Notes: generated by a model from the letters alone, not told the origin. DNA of 64,000 nucleotides from Nocardiopsis eucommiae (GCA_018388625.1 CP074402.1:1116001-1180000), one strand, 5' to 3'. Positions 1-9,821 are shown, counted from the first letter of the stretch. Made by a program: numbers and translations.

Positions 1-1
1 C

Positions 2-1551
2 GTGAACGCTCTCTCCCCAGCCCCGCCCGCCCTCCGTGCGGGCGGTACCGCCCGTCGGATCGCGACGGCGTCGGCGGTCGTGCTCGCCGCCGTCTCGGCG
101 CTGCTGCTGACACCCCGGCCCTACGAACTGTCCGCCGCGACCAGCGGGGACGCGGAGCTCGCCGCGCTGGTGCGGCAGGGGATCGACGACACCACCGGCT
201 TCCACGGGCTGTCCGTGGCCGTCGTCGAACCCGGCCCCGAGGGGGACCTCCGGGTACGCTCCGCCGGGCTCGGAGAACAGGGGGACCGGGGTGAGACGGT
301 GGACGGGCGCACCCCGTTCGGCTCCGCCTCGGTCGCCAAGGTCCTGCCCGGGATGCTGCTGGCCGACATGGTCGACCGCGACGAGGTCGGCCTGGACACC
401 ACGGTCGGGGAGCTGCTGCCCGACCTCGGTTTCACGGACCCGGCGGTCGCCGCCCTCACCGTGGAGGAGCTGGCCACCCACACCTCGGGGCTGTCCCGCG
501 AGGACACGACCCCGCCGCAGACTCTCTGGCAGTTCGCCGCCAAACGGCACCCCTCCCCGCCCACGTCGGTCGACGGGTTCCTGCGGACCACGGCGGAGGA
601 CGCCGTGGTCGACCCCGCGCTGAGGGGTGCCAACCACTACTCCAACACCGGCTTCTCCCTGCTCGGGCACGCACTGGCGGAACACCTGGAGACCACCTAC
701 GCGGACCTCGTCCGGGAGCGGATCCTCGACCCACTGGGCATGGCGGACACCGAGGTGTGGACCCGGGTGGGCGGAGAGGTGCCCGACCCCCGTGTGCACG
801 ACGCGGACCGGGGGCGCCCGATCGAGCTGGACCGCTGGTCGGCCCACGGGCCTCAGGGCGGGGTGACCACGACCGCGCACGACCTCGGCCTCCTCCTGGC
901 CGCCATGATGGACGGCTCGGCGCCCGGAGCGTGGTCGGCCGAGCCGATCGCGCCCGGCGACGTCGACCGCCGCGAGCAGGGACTCGGGTGGTACGTGGAG
1001 ACCCTCGGCGGCCGGGCGATCACCTCCCACGGCGGCAACGCCACCACCAACGGGCACACCGCCTGGATCGGCTGGTCCGGTGACCGGGGCGCCGTCGTCC
1101 TGTCCAACACCCACCGGTTCAGCGAGGACGTCGGGATCCGGCTCCTGGGGGTGGACCAACCGAGTCCCGACAACGCGGCGGGGAGCGGGTGTACTCGGCG
1201 GCCACGGTGGCGTTGACCCTGCTCCCGGTGCTGGCATGGCTGGGCTTCGCGGCACGCCGCCGCCCGGGACGCTGGGTGCGCCGTCCCGCGGACCGCCTCG
1301 GTGCGGTGTCCCACGGGACCGTGGCGGTCGCCCTGCTCGCCTACGCCCACGCGGCGGGCTTCTGGCACCTGGTCTCGCCGTGGGTGTGGACCACGGGCGC
1401 GGGCCTGGCCGTGGCGGCGGTGCTGGTGAGCGTCCACCGGTGGGAGCGGCTGCCGGTCGCACGCGGGCCACGGCCCTGGGCGCGCTGGCTGTCCACGGCC
1501 CCGCCCGCGCTGGCCGGGTTGGTCCTGCTGGTGGCCCTGGCCCTCGTGTGA
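2..1551 (+). CDS. Serine hydrolase (beta-lactamase/PBP-like fold) with C-terminal membrane segments; one frameshift
   Basis: A class C beta-lactamase-like serine hydrolase, probably an extracytoplasmic esterase or peptidase anchored in the membrane. A hydrophobic N-terminal segment at about residues 20-37 looks like a signal or anchor. The SxxK motif is S110-V-A-K113, a YSN motif lies in YSNTGFSLLGHAL, and an HGG follows in TSHGGNATT. The literal frame stops at 1216, but the GGG run at 1187-1189 seems one G short. Restoring it continues into a hydrophobic C-terminal region that ends at 1551 and contains about three membrane helices, giving about 516 residues. The start is GTG at base 2; because the window begins there, a start further upstream cannot be excluded. 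The substrate is unknown. Confidence 0.8.
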
Positions 1552-1564
1552 GCGCCCGGGGCCC

Positions 1565-1743
1565 TCACAGCAGTTCGGCGGGGAGCCGAACTCCTCGGTG
1601 AGCAGGGCGAAGGCCGTGCGCAGGTCAGCCAGGGCGGCGTCCGGGGTGTCCCCCTCGCCGTGGGCGGAGACCCCCGCGCGGAGCACGGCGCGGGCGCACC
1701 AGACCCCGTCCTCGTCCTGCTCGATCGTGTACGGAACCAACAC
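1565..1743 (-). CDS. HicB-like small protein (orphan antitoxin-like); one frameshift
   Basis: A 59-residue protein with the HicB-like N-terminal pattern: YTIEQDEDGVW, then a strand ending GVSAHGEGDTPDAALADLR and a helix. HicB proteins neutralise the HicA mRNA interferase in type II toxin-antitoxin systems; many actinobacterial stand-alone copies have no known role. The GTG start at 1743 follows GGAGGAGG on the minus strand. Literally the frame runs on past 1565. Adding one base to the G run at 1580-1583 gives a natural end, FGSPAELL then stop, at 1565-1567. No HicA-like gene lies beside it, so an antitoxin role is only suggested by the fold. Confidence 0.6.
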
Positions 1744-1779
1744 GGGGTTCCTCCTCCTTCGCCGACCCGCGTGCACGGA

Positions 1780-1821
1780 GGGGCCCGGAGGACCACGCCC
1801 CCGCGCGGTCCTCCGGGCCCC
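1780..1821. terminator. Strong hairpin downstream of the PadR gene
   Basis: A perfect 15-bp inverted repeat (GGGGCCCGGAGGACC, 1780-1794, with its complement at 1807-1821) separated by 12 bases. It lies just past the 3' end of the minus-strand padR-like gene and upstream of the HicB-like gene, so it probably terminates the DUF4097-PadR transcript. Confidence 0.6.
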
Positions 1822-1839
1822 GTGCCGGGCCGGTCTCGG

Positions 1840-2775
1840 TCAGTCCTTCTTCTGGTCGTCCTCGCCGGTGGCGGTGGACCAGGGGTCCCCGCCGGAGGGC
1901 GGCATCGGTCGGGCCTCCGGTTCCGGCCCGGGGTCGGGCGCGGTCTCCGGTTCGGCCTCGGGCCGGTCAGCGGCCCCGGACCCGTCGGAGGACGCGGGGC
2001 CCTCCTCGCGGTCGGGCGGCCCCCAACGGCCCATGTCGCGTCGGATCACCTCGACGGTGTCGTCGAGGATGCGGCGCAGGTCGTTGCTGGCGGACTCGCC
2101 CACCTGTCCGGCCCCGCGCACCATGTCACGGACCTTCACGGAGAAGTCCCGCAGGGCGTGCTCGAACTCGGAGCGGTCCGGCCCGCCGGGCTTCGGCCCG
2201 TCGTCGGAGTCGGTGCCGGAGCAGGAACGCTCCGAGCCCCCGGACTCTCCGCGGCCTCCCCAGGCCGCGCCGAAGGCCCCGAACCCCTGGGCGAACCGCT
2301 CCCATTCACGGGCCCAGACACCGTTGTCGTCCCGGTCCCGGTCCCGGTCCTCGGACTCCGTCCGCCGCTCACCGCCGGAACCCTCACGGCGTCCCTCACC
2401 CGAGGCGAACTTGAGTTCGTCGCGCAGCGAGCTGATCGTCTCGCGGACGTCCTGCTTCACGGCGCGGGCGATGTCGCGGACCGAGTCGGTGATCTCCCTC
2501 TCCAGGTCGTCCAGGTCGCTCTCGCGGGCCCGCAGCTCCTCGCGCCCCTTGTCGGTGAGGCTGTAGACCTTGCGGCCGCCCTTCTCGGTGTGCGTGACCA
2601 GCCCCTCCTCCTCCAGCCGCGCGAGCCGGGGGTAGATGGTGCCGGGAGAGGGCGAGTACACGCCGAGGAAGCGGTCCCGGAGCAGACTGATGATCTCGTA
2701 GCCGTGGCGCGGGCTCTCGTCCAGCAGTTTGAGCAGGTAGAGCCGGAGTCTGCCGTGGCCGAAGACGGTGCTCAT
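1840..2775 (-). CDS. PadR-family transcriptional regulator with long acidic tail
   Basis: A 311-residue regulator. The N-terminal 85 residues are a PadR winged helix, with LYLLKLLDESPRHGYEIISLL, SPGTIYPRLARLEEEGLV and the GGRKVYSLTDKG wing. A helical stretch with many charged residues follows (about 90-150). From about residue 150 the tail is rich in Gly, Ser, Asp, Glu and Pro and looks disordered, which makes this protein longer than usual PadR proteins of about 110-200 residues. Its ATG overlaps the stop of the upstream DUF4097 gene by four bases, so the two are translationally coupled. PadR proteins usually repress their own operon; candidate direct repeats lie upstream of the DUF4097 gene at 3665-3702. 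Confidence 0.88.
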   Translation of the reverse strand: MSTVFGHGRLRLYLLKLLDESPRHGYEIISLLRDRFLGVYSPSPGTIYPRLARLEEEGLVTHTEKGGRKVYSLTDKGREELRARESDLDDLEREITDSVRDIARAVKQDVRETISSLRDELKFASGEGRREGSGGERRTESEDRDRDRDDNGVWAREWERFAQGFGAFGAAWGGRGESGGSERSCSGTDSDDGPKPGGPDRSEFEHALRDFSVKVRDMVRGAGQVGESASNDLRRILDDTVEVIRRDMGRWGPPDREEGPASSDGSGAADRPEAEPETAPDPGPEPEARPMPPSGGDPWSTATGEDDQKKD

Positions 2776-3629
2776 TCGGAGGCCCCCTCGGGGATCGCGG
2801 CCGGGGCCTCGGGCGCGCGCCGCAGCAGCGCGGTCCGCCCGGACACGGTGTTGACACTGATGGAGGCCGGGTCGACGCCCACGCCGATCTTGCCGGTCAG
2901 GGCGGTGCGGGCCGGGGCGCTGCGGCGGTCCAGACCGAAGTCCGAGTCCACCTTGCCGGTGACGGTGCGCAGCTCGACGGAGGCCGAGGTCTCCGAGGGC
3001 ACCCGCAGGGCCACCTCGCCGGAGACCGTGGTCACCCGGACCCGGGCGGAGGCCGCGAGGTCGGTGTCCACGAGTACGTGGCCGGAGGCGGTCTTGGCGC
3101 GGAGCTCGGCCAGGCGGCCACCGGCCACGGCCAGCTGTCCGCTGGCACTGTTGAAGGAGAGGGTGCCGCCCGGGGTGCGTACGGAGGCGTTGGCGGAGGC
3201 CGTGTTGACCTCGGTCTCCCCGGAGACGCCGTCCAGCGTGACCTCGCCGGTGGCGGTGCGCACACGGGTGCGGGAGGTCAGGCCCGCCACGACCACCGGG
3301 GCCCCGGCCGTGGTGACCTCGACCGGGCAGTCACGGGGGACCCGGAGGTCGACCGTGGCCCGTCGCGAGGCGATGTTGCGGTACCGCCCCAGCTGGATGG
3401 GCTTGAGCCGGTCCAGCAGCCCCTGACCGGTGAGGTCCTGGTAGTGGATGGTGAGGATGCCCGCCTCCTGGGTGACCTCCAGGGGCTCGCCCTCGATCTC
3501 GGAGATCTCGAAGGTGACCGGGTCGTCCGTCGGGATGATGTTGACCTGTCCGCTGACGATGCGCACCTTGAGGGCGACGATGCCGTCCAGGGTGTGGGTC
3601 GTCGGACTGTCGATGGACCAACGTGCCAT
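2772..3629 (-). CDS. DUF4097-family beta-strand repeat protein
   Basis: A 285-residue protein made of short beta-strand repeats with recurring motifs such as VRTATGEVTLDGVSGETEV, VRTPGGTLSFNSASGQL and VRVTTVSGEVALRV. This is the right-handed beta-solenoid pattern of DUF4097 (adhesin-like) proteins. No signal peptide or membrane segment is visible, so it is probably cytoplasmic. It is the first gene of a two-gene operon with the PadR regulator, with an ATGA overlap at 2772-2775. The ATG at 3629 follows a GGAAGGGAT stretch on the minus strand. Family members in actinobacteria and firmicutes often sit beside PadR or LiaFSR-type envelope-stress regulators, but no biochemical role is established. 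Confidence 0.85.
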   Translation of the reverse strand: MARWSIDSPTTHTLDGIVALKVRIVSGQVNIIPTDDPVTFEISEIEGEPLEVTQEAGILTIHYQDLTGQGLLDRLKPIQLGRYRNIASRRATVDLRVPRDCPVEVTTAGAPVVVAGLTSRTRVRTATGEVTLDGVSGETEVNTASANASVRTPGGTLSFNSASGQLAVAGGRLAELRAKTASGHVLVDTDLAASARVRVTTVSGEVALRVPSETSASVELRTVTGKVDSDFGLDRRSAPARTALTGKIGVGVDPASISVNTVSGRTALLRRAPEAPAAIPEGASE

Positions 3630-3664
3630 CGTGGATCCCTTCCGCTCGCTCTCGATGACTTCAC

Positions 3665-3702
3665 GATATGTCGCGAGTCGGCCGAACTCAAGATATGTCG
3701 CG
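3665..3702. promoter_or_regulatory. Direct repeat of GATATGTCGCG upstream of DUF4097-padR (candidate PadR operator)
   Basis: GATATGTCGCG occurs at 3665-3675 and again at 3692-3702, 27 bases apart, in the promoter region 36-73 bases upstream of the DUF4097 start. Exact repetition in the leader of a PadR operon suggests binding sites for the operon's own PadR protein. This is inferred from position and repetition only. Confidence 0.45.
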
Positions 3703-3747
3703 GATTTCAGGGTCGTGTCAGGGACGGTTCGGGGTCGGACCCGGGAA

Positions 3748-3791
3748 CGGCCGAGGGGCCCGGGTCGGTGAAGACCCGGGCCCCTCGGCCG
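3748..3791. terminator. Perfect 19-bp hairpin terminator after the kgd-DUF6104 operon
   Basis: Arms of 19 bases at 3748-3766 and 3773-3791 pair perfectly around a GGTGAA loop. It follows the stop of the minus-strand small gene at 3822 and so probably terminates the kgd transcript. Confidence 0.7.
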
Positions 3792-3821
3792 GATGACGCC
3801 GCTCGGCGCGGCTCCGCGTGA

Positions 3822-4001
3822 CTACTCCTCGTCCTCGTCGTCCAACCGGGCCAACCAGGTGGCCAGGCGTTCGACGGGGGTCTCGAACTCGGGGTTGACG
3901 TCGGTGAACACCCGCAGCTGCTCGGCGAGCCAGGCGAAGCTGACCTCCTCCTCGCCGCGGCGGTTCTCCAACTCCTCGATCCCGCGATCGGTGTAGTACA
4001 T
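3822..4001 (-). CDS. Small acidic DUF6104-family protein
   Basis: A 59-residue protein beginning MYYTDRGIEELENRRGEEEV and ending in an acidic DDEDEE tail. It matches the DUF6104 family as I know it from actinobacteria, whose members are about 60 residues. It begins 10 bases after the stop of kgd on the same strand and precedes a strong terminator, so it is the last gene of that operon. The constant link with kgd suggests a role tied to the oxoglutarate enzyme, but no function is known. It is intact, with an ATG start at 4001. Confidence 0.75.
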   Translation of the reverse strand: MYYTDRGIEELENRRGEEEVSFAWLAEQLRVFTDVNPEFETPVERLATWLARLDDEDEE

Positions 4002-4011
4002 GGAACCGGTC

Positions 4012-7000
4012 CTATTCCGCGGGCGGGAACACCGTGTCCACCAGGGCACGCTGCTCGGCCTCGTGGCGCTTGGCCGAACCGGCCGCGGGCGCGGAGGAGG
4101 CCGGACGCGAGATCCGGGTGAACGGGCGGTCGAGCTGCTCGGAGAAGACCAGCGCGACGAAGGGCCACGGACCCATGTTCGCGGGCTCCTCCTGGACCCA
4201 CAGGACCTCGCCCGCGTTCGGGTAGGCCTTGAGCTGCTCGCGGATCTCCTCGATCGGCAGCGGGTAGAGCCGCTCCGCCCGGATGATGGCGGTGTGCTTG
4301 TCACCGCTCTTGCGGCGGGCCGCGTCCAGGTCGTAGTAGATCTTGCCCGAGCAGATGACCACGCGACGGACCTTGTCCGCCGAGATCGAGTCGTCCCCGA
4401 TCAGCGGCTGGAAGTGGCCCGACGTGAAGTCGTCGGTGGCCGAGGTCGCGGCCTTCAGGCGCAGCAGCGACTTGGGCGTGAACACCACGAGCGGACGCTC
4501 GAACGGCGACTTCGCCTGCCAGCGCAGCAGGTGGAAGTAGCTCGCCGGGGTGCTCGGCATCGCGACGGTCATGTTCTCCTGAGCGCACTGCTGCAGGAAC
4601 CGCTCGATGCGGGCCGAGGAGTGGTCCGGGCCCTGGCCCTCGTAGCCGTGCGGGAGCAGCATGGTGACGCTGGAGCGCTGGCCCCACTTCTGCTCGCCCG
4701 CGCTGATGTACTCGTCGATGACGGTCTGCGCGCCGTTGACGAAGTCACCGAACTGCGCCTCCCACATGACCAGCGCGTTCGGCCGGGTCAGCGAGTAGCC
4801 GTACTCGAAGCCCAGCGCCGCGTACTCGCTGAGCAGCGAGTCGTGCACGAGGAACTTCGTGGTCCCGTTGTCGAACTGCTTGAGCGGCGTGTACGTCTCG
4901 CCGGTCTCGCGGTCCATGAGCGAGGCGTGGCGCTGACCGAAGGTGCCGCGACGGCTGTCCTGGCCGATCAGACGGACCGGGTGGTCGTCCAGCAGCAGGG
5001 AGCCGAAGGCCAGCAGCTCACCGGTGGCCCAGTCGACGGCGTCGGTCTCGACCATCGTGGCGCGACGGGTCAGCTGGGGCGCCAGCCGCGGGTGCGGCGT
5101 GAAGCCCTCGGGCATCGTCACCTGGGTGTCGATCACCCGCTTGACCGTCTCGGTGCTGATGGCGGTCTCGACCTTGGAGTGGTCCAGACGCGCCTCGGTG
5201 AACACCTCGGGCTTGACCACGGCGCCCGGCTCGATCGGCTTCTTCTCGACCTCGCGGGTCTCGGTGAAGGCCCTCTCCAGCTCGGACTGGTAGTCGCGCA
5301 GGGCCTGCTCGGCCTCCTCCACCGTGATGTCGCCGCGCCCGATGAGGGACTCGGTGAACAGCTTGCGGGTGGAGCGCTTGGCGTCGATGACGTCGTACAT
5401 GAGGGGCTGGGTGAACGCGGGGTTGTCGCCCTCGTTGTGCCCACGGCGCCGGTAGCAGACGAGGTCGATGACGACGTCCTTGTTGAACGCCTGACGGTAG
5501 GCGAAGGCCAGGTGGGCGACCCGGACCACGGCCTCGGGGTCGTCCCCGTTGACGTGGAAGATCGGCGCCTGGACCATCCGCGCGACGTCGGTGGCGTACA
5601 CGCTGGAGCGGCTGTCGGTCGGCGAGGTGGTGAAGCCGACCTGGTTGTTCACGATGACGTGGACCGTGCCACCGGTGCGGTAACCCCGCAGCTGGGACAG
5701 GTTCAGCGTCTCGGCCACCACGCCCTGACCGGCGAAGGCCGCGTCACCGTGGATGAGGATGGGCAGCACGGTGAAGCCGTGCGGGCCCTTGTCCAGCACG
5801 TCCTGCTTGGCGCGGACGATGCCCTCGGCGACCGGGTTGACCGTCTCCAGGTGGGACGGGTTGGCGGCCAGCGAGATCTCGATGGACTCGCCGTCACGGG
5901 TCTGGAAGGTGCCCGCGGTGCCCAGGTGGTACTTGACGTCACCGGAGCCGTGCGCGCTGCGCGGGTCGAGGTTGCCCTCGAACTCACCGAAGATCTGCCC
6001 GTAGGACTTGCCGCAGATGTTGGCGAGGACGTTCAGGCGACCGCGGTGGGCCATGCCGATGACGGCCTCGTCCAGCTCGGCCTTGGCGGCCTTGGAGATC
6101 ACGCCGTCCAGCAGCGGGATCAGCGACTCGCCGCCCTCCAGGGAGAAGCGCTTCTGACCGACGTACTTGGTCTGGAGGAAGGTCTCGAACGCCTCGGCGC
6201 TGTTGAGGCGGTGCAGGATGTGCAGCTGCTCGTCACGGTCGAGCTTCTCGTGCTCGCGCTCGACGTGCGACTGGATCCACTCCCGCTCCTCCGGGCTCTG
6301 GATGTGCATGTACTCGATACCCACCGTGCGGCAGTAGGTGTCGCGCAGCACCCCAGCACGTCGCGCAGCTTCATGACCTGCTTGCCGCCGAAGCCCCCGG
6401 TGGGGAACTCGCGGTCCAGGTCCCAGAGGGTCAGGCCGTGCTCCAGCACGTCCAGGTCCGGGTGCTTGCGCTGCTCGTGGTCGAGCGGGTTGGTGTCGGC
6501 CATGAGGTGGCCGCGCACGCGGTAGGCGTGGATCAGCTCCTGGACCCGGGTGGTCTTGTCGAGCTGGGTCGCCTTGTTGACGTGGATGTCCTGGACCCAG
6601 CGGACCGGCTCGTACGGGATCCGCAGCGAGTTGAAGATCTCGTCGTAGAAACCGTCCTCGCCCAGCAGCAGCTGGTGGATGCGTCGCAGGAACTCGCCCG
6701 ACTGGGCGCCCTGGATGATCCGGTGGTCATACGTCGAGGTGAGCGTCATGACCTTGCTGATGCCGAGCTCGCTCAGGGTGTCCTGGGAGGCGCCCTGGAA
6801 CTCGGCCGGGTACTCCATGGCCCCGACACCGAGGATGGTGCCCTGACCGGGCATCAGGCGCGGCACGGAGTGCACGGTGCCGATCCCGCCCGGGTTGGTC
6901 AGGCTGATCGTGGTGCCCTGGAAGTCCGGAACGCCCAGCTTGTTGTTGCGGGCCTTGCGGACCAGGTCCTCGTAGCCGCTCCAGAACTCGTTGAAGTCCA

Positions 7001-7640
7001 TCTCGTCGGACTTCTTGATGGAGGGCACGACCAGCTGACGGGAGCCGTCGGGCTTCTGGAGGTCGATCGCCAGGCCGAAGTTCACGTGTTCGGGCTTGGC
7101 GACGCCGGGCTTGCCGTCGATCTCCGTGTAGGAGTGGTTCATCGAGGGCAGGGCCTTGAGGGCCTTGACCATGGCGTAGCCGATGAGGTGGGTGAAGGAG
7201 ACCTTCCCACCGCGGCCGCGCCGGAGATGGTTGTTGATGACGATGCGGTTGTCGAACAGCAGCTTGACCGGCACCGCGCGCACGCTCGTCGCGGTGGGCA
7301 GGGTCAGGCTCGACTCCATGTTGGTCGCGGTGCGGGCGGGTGCGCCACGCAGCCGCTCCTCGTTGACCTGGAGAGCATCGTCGGTGTTCTTGGGTGCAGG
7401 GGCCGCGGTGGCCTTCTTCTTCGGCGCGGGTGCGGCGGGGGCCTTCTCGGTCTGCGCCTTTGCGGTCGCAGTGCCCCCACCCTTCCCGTTGGCCGAGTCC
7501 GCGGGCTTGTAGTCCGCGAAGAAGTTCCACCAAGCCTTGTCAACCGAATTCGGGTCGGTGAGGTACTTCTGGTAAAGCTCCTCGACCAGCCACTCGTTCG
7601 GGCCGAAATCTGTCAGGGGTTGAGACGCCTCAGACGACAC
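4012..7640 (-). CDS. kgd: Multifunctional 2-oxoglutarate decarboxylase/dehydrogenase E1-E2 fusion; one frameshift
   Basis: The actinobacterial Kgd/SucA-type enzyme, joining a short E2-like acyltransferase domain to a thiamine-diphosphate E1 of the TCA cycle. Reconstructed length is about 1209 residues, as in the family. The N-terminus ([19 protein letters not shown]) is the usual E1o targeting segment, followed by an Ala/Pro/Lys-rich linker. The acyltransferase domain carries the catalytic motif [18 protein letters not shown]. The E1 part has the ThDP region around [18 protein letters not shown] and [13 protein letters not shown]. The frame breaks at 6351-6354, where CCCC appears to be [13 protein letters not shown] then runs directly into [18 protein letters not shown]. 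The start is GTG at 7640. It is followed by the DUF6104 gene. The long open frame on the opposite strand is antisense shadow. Confidence 0.93.
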
Positions 7641-8177
7641 GGCGGAGATCGCCCACTTCCGCAGCTCGCTTGTGAATGATTAGGAAAGACGGGTGGCTGC
7701 TGGCAAGGCGGGCTCGAAGAAGCACGGAGTCGCTCCCCTTCGCAGGGAAGAATCTGTCCTGGCCAGCACTCGTCGGGTACAAGGCTACTTGTACCGACCT
7801 CCCTGACGGGAACATCGGTGTAGTTGAAACTGGGAGATACCTAACAATCTTTCACACGAACCTTGTCTCTACGTGCCGGTTACTTTGCGTTGCGTGGTCA
7901 ACGTGATGCGTTTACTCCTGTTTGTCGGGGTTCTCGGTGGGCATTCCTGTGACCGCCTCCGGCCAGGCCCCTGTGGCGCGCACCACGTTTCCCGTCGGCG
8001 CCCGTGAGCGCGGCCACCGGACAGCAACCGACGGCGGCCGGACGGCGTCCGACGGTGAAACGCCGGTGACCGGCGGCGGGGATGCCCGGATCTGCGCGCT
8101 CTTCCCAGTTCTCCCCCATGGCGGAGCCCCCGAGCCTACGATCGGCCTACGAACGCGACATGTCGGGTGGGAGGACC
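7641..8177. other. Intergenic region between kgd and the BlaI-type gene
   Basis: This 537-base stretch separates two divergent genes and is visibly less GC-rich at 7660-7920 than its flanks. I find no credible gene. It should hold the kgd promoter (minus strand) and that of the regulator (plus strand). The clearest element is the inverted repeat described at 7776-7795; I could not assign -35/-10 boxes. Confidence 0.6.
7776..7795. promoter_or_regulatory. Inverted repeat upstream of kgd (candidate operator)
   Basis: GGTACAAG, four bases, then CTTGTACC form a perfect 8-bp inverted repeat 136 bases upstream of the kgd start. Its size suits a dimeric regulator. The protein that would bind it is unknown. 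Confidence 0.35.
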
Positions 8178-8573
8178 ATGAAGGGACTCGGAGAACTGGA
8201 GGCCGCCATCATGGGAGCCCTGTGGAGCTCGGAGGGTCCGCTCTCCGTGCGCGAGGTCCGGGACCACATGGTCTACGACCGCGAGGTCGCCTACACGACC
8301 GTCATGACGGTCGCCAACATCCTCTTCCACAAGGGCCTGGTGGACCGGGAGAAGGACGGCCGGGCCTGGGTCTACTGGGCCCGGGAGACCCACGCCGAGT
8401 ACACGGCCCGCGTGATGGGCGAGGTCCTGGAGACGGGGCCCGACCCCGGAGCCACCCTGCTGCGCTTCGTGGAGCGCTTCAGCGACGAGGAGATGGCCCG
8501 GCTGCACCACGTCTTCCGCCAGGTGCGCGACCGGCGCGGCCCCGGTCGCACCCGCACCTCACCGACGGCGTAG
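8178..8573 (+). CDS. BlaI/MecI/CopY-family transcriptional regulator
   Basis: A 131-residue winged-helix repressor of the penicillinase-repressor family: LGELEAAIMGALWSSEGPLSVREVRDHM, then the recognition region AYTTVMTVANILFHKGLVDREKDGRAWVYW, then a C-terminal dimerisation part. Such proteins repress beta-lactamase, copper or respiratory genes, and some partner with a membrane BlaR/M56 peptidase. No BlaR-like gene is adjacent here. The ATG at 8178 is preferred because GGGAGG lies a few bases upstream; an in-frame ATG at 8160 is the alternative. It converges with the MFS gene, and the two coding ends overlap by 15 bases. Confidence 0.85.
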   Translation: MKGLGELEAAIMGALWSSEGPLSVREVRDHMVYDREVAYTTVMTVANILFHKGLVDREKDGRAWVYWARETHAEYTARVMGEVLETGPDPGATLLRFVERFSDEEMARLHHVFRQVRDRRGPGRTRTSPTA

Positions 8574-9821
8574 CGAACGCACGCTCGGGGTGGCGACCGC
8601 CGCGAGCGTCGCCGCCAGGGTCAGCCCCGCCACGATCAACAGGGACCGTTCCGGTCCGATGGCCTCCGCCACCGGACCGATCGCGATCTGTCCCACCGGC
8701 ATCGCCACGAAGGAGCCCAGGGCGTCGTAGGAGTACACGCGGGAGAGCCGCTCGGGCGGGACGTTCTCCTGCACCGACACCTCCCAGGCCACGGTGAACT
8801 GCTCCACGGCGACCCCGCCCGCGAACATCGCCGCGAACAGCAGCGGGACCAGCGGGGACGGCCCGGCCAGTACGAAGAACGGCAGGGTCTGGAGCGTGAC
8901 CAGCGCCGTTCCGTAGAGCAGCGCCCGCTGCGGCTGCCAGCGAGCCGCGAGCACACCGCCGACCAGCAGCCCCAGGCTGTTGGCGGCCATGAGCAGACCC
9001 CACGTGGTCCGCCCGAACGTGTCGTCGGCGATCCCCGGCCCCAACACCGCCGTGACCGACGACCACCCGGCGTTGACCACCATGAACTGCAGCACGATGA
9101 TCCACACCCACGGCCGGGCCACGAACTCGCCCCACCCGTCCAGGAGGTCGCGGAGCACCCCACGGCTCCGCGCCGCCGTGGACGGGACCCGCAGGAACAG
9201 GAAGACCACCCCGGCGGCGGCGAACAGCAGCGCGTCCACACCGATCGCCCAGCCCGGTCCGACCAGGCCCACGAGCACGCCGCCCGCCGACATCCCGGCG
9301 AACATGCCGACCTGTTTGGCGACCCCGGCCACCGCGTTGGCCTGGCGCAGAAGCGACCCGGGGACGGTCTGCGGGGTCAGCGCGGCGATCGCGGGCAGGT
9401 TGGCGGCGGCAGCGGCCCCGTTGAGCACGCTCAGCGCCACCATCAGTCCGAGGGTGGCCGCTCCGCTGATCAGGGACAGCGCCAGGAGCCCCTGGGAGAG
9501 CGCGGCCAGGAGACAGGCGCCCTGGATCACGACGGTGCGCGGGAGCCGGTCCGCGAGGACCCCGCCGAACAGCAGGAGCGCCACGTTGGCGAGGGACCGC
9601 GCGCCCACCACCAGGCCCACCTGGGCCAGGGAACCGGTCACGTCCAGGACGGCGAAGGCCAGCGCCACGTGCGCCATGCCGTTGCCGAAGAGCATCAGCA
9701 CCCGGCCGGTCACCAGGAGGCGGAAGGGCGCGTGCACCAGGGGCGCCGTGAATCCGGGGCCCGACGTGCGCGGCCCGGTCATCCGTGCCTCTGGTTCATC
9801 AGGGTCCGCCCTCCGGTTCAC
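8559..9821 (-). CDS. MFS transporter (enterobactin-exporter/multidrug-like)
   Basis: A 420-residue integral membrane protein with about 12 hydrophobic helices, including LLVTGRVLMLFGNGMAHVALAFAVLDVTGS in the first pair and the conserved loop VGARSLANVALLLFGGVLADRLPR between helices 2 and 3 (GxLaDRxxR type). This is the MFS_3/EntS-like efflux layout. The annotated start gives MNRRADPDEPEARMTGP; the second Met (about residue 14) is an equally good start. It is convergent with the BlaI-type gene. The substrate is not predictable. Confidence 0.83.
   Translation of the reverse strand: MNRRADPDEPEARMTGPRTSGPGFTAPLVHAPFRLLVTGRVLMLFGNGMAHVALAFAVLDVTGSLAQVGLVVGARSLANVALLLFGGVLADRLPRTVVIQGACLLAALSQGLLALSLISGAATLGLMVALSVLNGAAAAANLPAIAALTPQTVPGSLLRQANAVAGVAKQVGMFAGMSAGGVLVGLVGPGWAIGVDALLFAAAGVVFLFLRVPSTAARSRGVLRDLLDGWGEFVARPWVWIIVLQFMVVNAGWSSVTAVLGPGIADDTFGRTTWGLLMAANSLGLLVGGVLAARWQPQRALLYGTALVTLQTLPFFVLAGPSPLVPLLFAAMFAGGVAVEQFTVAWEVSVQENVPPERLSRVYSYDALGSFVAMPVGQIAIGPVAEAIGPERSLLIVAGLTLAATLAAVATPSVRSLRRR

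Noticed and set aside
6345..6360. Programmed frameshifting or a split SucA/SucB gene in kgd
   Set aside because: There is no slippery heptamer or downstream structure unique to this site, and the same one-base pattern appears in dozens of unrelated genes.
4000..6525. Open frame of 841 codons on the plus strand across kgd
   Set aside because: It is antisense to clear kgd homology and its product is Val/Gly/Arg/Asp-rich without any motif; high GC content gives long shadow frames.
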